Shown here: positions 61,571-64,000 of the stretch, piece by piece
How the letters are laid out: each line of letters begins with the position of its first letter
Numbering within the stretch: position 1 is the stretch's first letter
Assembly: GCA_036873755.1 (NCBI GenBank)
Contig: JAVTVY010006821.1
Location: forward strand, 124,001 to 188,000
Reading direction: 5' to 3'
From: Hanleya hanleyi
Lineage: Eukaryota; Mollusca; Polyplacophora; Lepidopleurida; Hanleyidae
DNA length: 64,000 bases
The notes under the pieces: model-generated
What the model saw: the letters and a program-made list of their open reading frames with translations, nothing else
Told to the model about the DNA's origin: nothing
Databases searched by the model: none
Made by a program: the position numbers and the translations under genes

Positions 61571-63641
61571 CCTGTTGGGTGGGATTGGAAGTACGACCCC
61601 GTTTAGGTCTCCGATCCACGGAAAAGGCAGGACGTCGAGTCACAGCAGAAATCAAACGAGACGTCCGTTCCTCACGAACAGCAGGCATGACGGACTCGAT
61701 AGCATTGTTGAAAACCAACTTAGAGGATAATGGCTGACGAAGCAATTGATCCTTAACAAAGTATGGAACGTCAGGCTTGACCACCTTAAGTAACGCATTA
61801 CGCTGAGCTTGCAGAAGCGAAACATAAGAAAAAGACCCGGCCTCAATGACATTACGGTTAGCTTTAATGAGAGTGTCGACGAAACCATGTAAATAGGCCA
61901 GGCGACCAGGGGACAAAGAAGCCGACCCATCTTCTAGGCGTAACGCAGGATCCAAGGCAATCCGAGAAGTAGCCAACAGAAACCAATCCGCGACAGATGT
62001 AACACGTTGCATAAATAGCAACATCTCCAGAACACTATCCATGACTTTGGGAAGAACCGTAAGAGGAGCTGATTTAACTGCCTTGGAAATCTGACTCAAA
62101 TCCCGATCACGTTTGGGCGGTTTAACGGGTAAGATGTTATCATGAATCTCATATTGAAATGGAAAATGGGGCTTCTTAAACTTGTTGTCGTCCTCCAATT
62201 GACGATCAAACTTCTCTAAATTAGACTCCCAAGCTGGTGACGGAGCGGATGAGATAGGTGATTTACGCGACGTACGCGCGAACGCGGTAGAAGCCGCCGT
62301 CGGACATCTAATTCGAGAAGAAGAGACAGCATTCGAAGAAACAGGCATATCCGGAACAAGCGCCAAAAGCGCCTTCATTTTATCCGGAAAGAACATCATA
62401 GACGAATCATCCGAACTCTCCGCTGAAGAGGAGGAATCATGATCATTAGACGCAATCGTCGAAACCGGTGTGGGTGAACGAGAGATGTGACGTCGACGAG
62501 AGGTTGATAAATCGTAATCAACCGATTGATCAAGAAATGGAGTCTGCGACTGACGAACTTGGCGACCTTGATGAGAAGGTGAGACAGAACGATGTGGCAA
62601 ACGGCGTGGAGGCGTACGAGAACGTCGAACAGAAGTACGAGAACGGCGTACCGGAGAACGGGAAGGCCGTAAAATAGTACTAGGACGAACCGGTGAACGA
62701 GATCTACGAACAGGAGAACGAGACCGTCGAACAGGTGAATGAGAATGACGTACGGGCGAATACAAACGGCGATGCGGCGTAACAGAACGTCGCGGAGAAA
62801 CAAAACTCCGTACAGGCGAACGAGAACGTGAACGGCGTTGCGGTGTACATGAGCGTCGTTTAGAAGCACGGGAACGACGATGTGACGGATCAACATACGT
62901 AGCAACCGGAGATCGTAAGTCCGCAATTTGAACATTCAAAGTCGGGTCCGAACGACCCTCCATAGAACGAAAGACAGATTTAGATAAACCAGCTTTAGAT
63001 TTACCCCGTAAAGGTGAAATTGCCACACGACGATGTTTATTTCCTTTGGAAGAGACGGCATGTGATAAACCGATTGACAAAGGAGAATGAGAAATAACCT
63101 GCGGCGAAGTAGCATTCTTTTGTCCGATGGAGACAATGGATCGCTCCGGTAAAACCGACCTGGCTCTAGAGGCCTTTGTTGAGCTGAACAATGGAACCGG
63201 TTTGACAGGGACTCCAGACAACGCAATACCGGTAGAGGTCAGACTGTCTAGAAGTTGAATATTATCTTCTTGTAGGACGGTCCCACTCGGTGGAATATTT
63301 ACAGACGCCGATGAAACTGGACTTTGAAATCTATGTGACAAATCTAAACCAACACCGTCGAGATCCTCGTTGGATTTCATGTCATTTACAAGCGCAATTT
63401 CTAAAAGCCGTCTATCGACCTCCGATAGTGTAGAGTCCTCAGACGCACGCAACAAATAAGCACGACGGACCTGGGCATATTTCTTCCAGGTAGCCGAATC
63501 CCATAACAAACACTCCGCACACGTGGCTTGGCGATAGCACAAATCTTTACAAGCAAAACAAACCGTGTGGGCGTCCAAACGGGACAAAACTTGCCCACAC
63601 GCACGACAAGAATTAGAAATCGGAACAGAAACCTCAGACAT
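61461..63641 (-). CDS. DIRS gag-like protein (about 726 codons)
   Basis: I choose ATG 63641 (MSEVSVPIS) over the longer GTG-opened frame from 63677. Residues 10-50 have paired cysteines (CRACGQVLSRLDAHTVCFAC, YRQATCAEC), zinc-ribbon-like. The centre is an Arg/Ser repeat region with many RRSRSP-type units (62,650-62,900). The conserved DIRS block follows (SPAWESNLEKFDRQLEDD, KFKKPHFPFQYE; VTSVADWFLLATSR; LRLEDGSASLSPGRLAYLHG). The end is basic and Gly/Arg-rich (RGSFRGFDKPPRGRGRRSARG), as for RNA binding. It appears intact. Confidence 0.85.
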   Translation of the reverse strand: MSEVSVPISNSCRACGQVLSRLDAHTVCFACKDLCYRQATCAECLLWDSATWKKYAQVRRAYLLRASEDSTLSEVDRRLLEIALVNDMKSNEDLDGVGLDLSHRFQSPVSSASVNIPPSGTVLQEDNIQLLDSLTSTGIALSGVPVKPVPLFSSTKASRARSVLPERSIVSIGQKNATSPQVISHSPLSIGLSHAVSSKGNKHRRVAISPLRGKSKAGLSKSVFRSMEGRSDPTLNVQIADLRSPVATYVDPSHRRSRASKRRSCTPQRRSRSRSPVRSFVSPRRSVTPHRRLYSPVRHSHSPVRRSRSPVRRSRSPVRPSTILRPSRSPVRRSRTSVRRSRTPPRRLPHRSVSPSHQGRQVRQSQTPFLDQSVDYDLSTSRRRHISRSPTPVSTIASNDHDSSSSAESSDDSSMMFFPDKMKALLALVPDMPVSSNAVSSSRIRCPTAASTAFARTSRKSPISSAPSPAWESNLEKFDRQLEDDNKFKKPHFPFQYEIHDNILPVKPPKRDRDLSQISKAVKSAPLTVLPKVMDSVLEMLLFMQRVTSVADWFLLATSRIALDPALRLEDGSASLSPGRLAYLHGFVDTLIKANRNVIEAGSFSYVSLLQAQRNALLKVVKPDVPYFVKDQLLRQPLSSKLVFNNAIESVMPAVREERTSRLISAVTRRPAFSVDRRPKRGRTSNPTQQDVVPRGSFRGFDKPPRGRGRRSARGRSSRRDGQSNK

Positions 63642-63772
63642 AACTAATGTAAGAAGAATTTCCCGAAAAAGAAACACAAGTCAATCAAAAAGGATATAAC
63701 CGGCGGTTACAACAACAACACAGCTGTATTGCTTTAACACTTCCTTGATGTGCACTACACGAGTACAAACAG

Positions 63773-63971
63773 GAGAAAGAGGATGTGAATGGCGTGAGCA
63801 GAGCTTATATAGTAACCTCACTGGGATGAAAGAGAGAGCTCCCCTAGGGGCAGATAACTCCCCAGGGGGAGACAACTTTTGGTTTTAACTTCCGTTTTTA
63901 ACAGTTTGTATTGCTCTTCCTAATGGAGATTAGGCATAAGCAAAGCAGGTTTACGATTTGGGTAATAAATA
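63773..63971. repeat. DIRS right (5') inverted terminal repeat with TATA box
   Basis: Inverse of the left ITR over 180 bp; outer tip GATTTGGGTAATAAATA. On the minus strand it contains TATATAAG (63804-63811), about 165 nt before the gag ATG, the likely element promoter. The sequence beyond 63971 (TCTGCGTTTG...) is flank. Confidence 0.85.
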
Positions 63972-64000
63972 TCTGCGTTTGTAACACCGGGTGCTTGTTA

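Larger units (their letters stand above)
57235..63971 (-). mobile_element. DIRS-type tyrosine-recombinase retrotransposon, nearly complete
   Basis: The order on the minus strand is right ITR, gag, RT/RNase H, methyltransferase-like region, tyrosine recombinase, internal complementary region, left ITR. The ITRs share 180 bp (57279-57458 and the inverse 63773-63952) plus different outer tips. The internal complementary region (57540-57630) is the exact inverse of the two outer tips joined, which fixes the ends near 57235 and 63971. No target duplication is expected for DIRS. About 6.74 kb. Confidence 0.9.

Noticed and set aside
62396..62935. 179-codon minus-strand frame rich in Leu, Arg and Val
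   Set aside because: It is an out-of-frame reading of the RS-repeat part of the DIRS gag.

Overview
The window is metazoan nuclear DNA, almost certainly from an invertebrate. It has spliced genes with GT-AG introns and TATA and AATAAA signals, and it is packed with retroelements typical of invertebrate genomes: Ty3/Gypsy, a Gmr1-like Gypsy, Penelope-like, non-LTR, DIRS and MITEs. I cannot place the species. There are no rRNA, tRNA or CRISPR features.

Region 1-7 kb is the only stretch that looks like host genes. A C2H2 zinc-finger exon (about 2441-2705, minus) and a short four-exon gene (3688-6173, plus; 121 codons plus stop) diverge from a repeat-rich spacer. The four-exon gene has a TATA box, three phase-2 introns with good splice sites, a SUMO-interaction-like motif, a duplicated last exon and a polyA signal. 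Region 7-15 kb is a graveyard. A frameshifted copy of a large uncharacterised protein family (minus, 12.3 to 7.07 kb) is split by a Penelope-like element (8.14-9.75 kb). It is followed by a CR1/jockey-type fragment and a second Penelope 3' end.

Region 15.4-55 kb is one nest. An old plus-strand Gmr1-like Gypsy element (gag 15.4-16.4 kb; protease remnant, integrase and then RT 52.05-55.0 kb) has been split inside its protease by about 35 kb of younger insertions. Most of this is a head-to-tail array of four minus-strand copies (U1-U4) of a second Gypsy family, called Gypsy-A here, with single shared LTRs between units: LTR1 (partial) 16550-17336, LTR2 25202-26861, LTR3 34237-35896 and LTR4 43113-44781. 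Each unit reads gag (CA, CCHC), a GGGAAAC -1 frameshift site, protease, RT, RNase H, integrase, then a third ORF downstream of integrase. That third ORF starts with C2H2 zinc fingers just after a strong splice acceptor and does not look like an envelope gene. U1-U3 share a large RT deletion; U4 keeps the RT core but has lost its 5' end. U2 and U3 arose by an exact 9,035-bp duplication. A 565-bp MITE caps the array. Penelope, TRIM-like and Mutator-like MITE insertions break the Gmr1 integrase.

Region 55-57.2 kb has only a short minisatellite and no gene I can support. Region 57.2-63.97 kb is a nearly complete minus-strand DIRS element: inverted terminal repeats, an internal complementary region matching both termini, gag with an RS-rich region, RT/RNase H, a methyltransferase-like region, and a tyrosine recombinase with R, H-x-x-R and Y visible. 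It carries at least two frameshifts.
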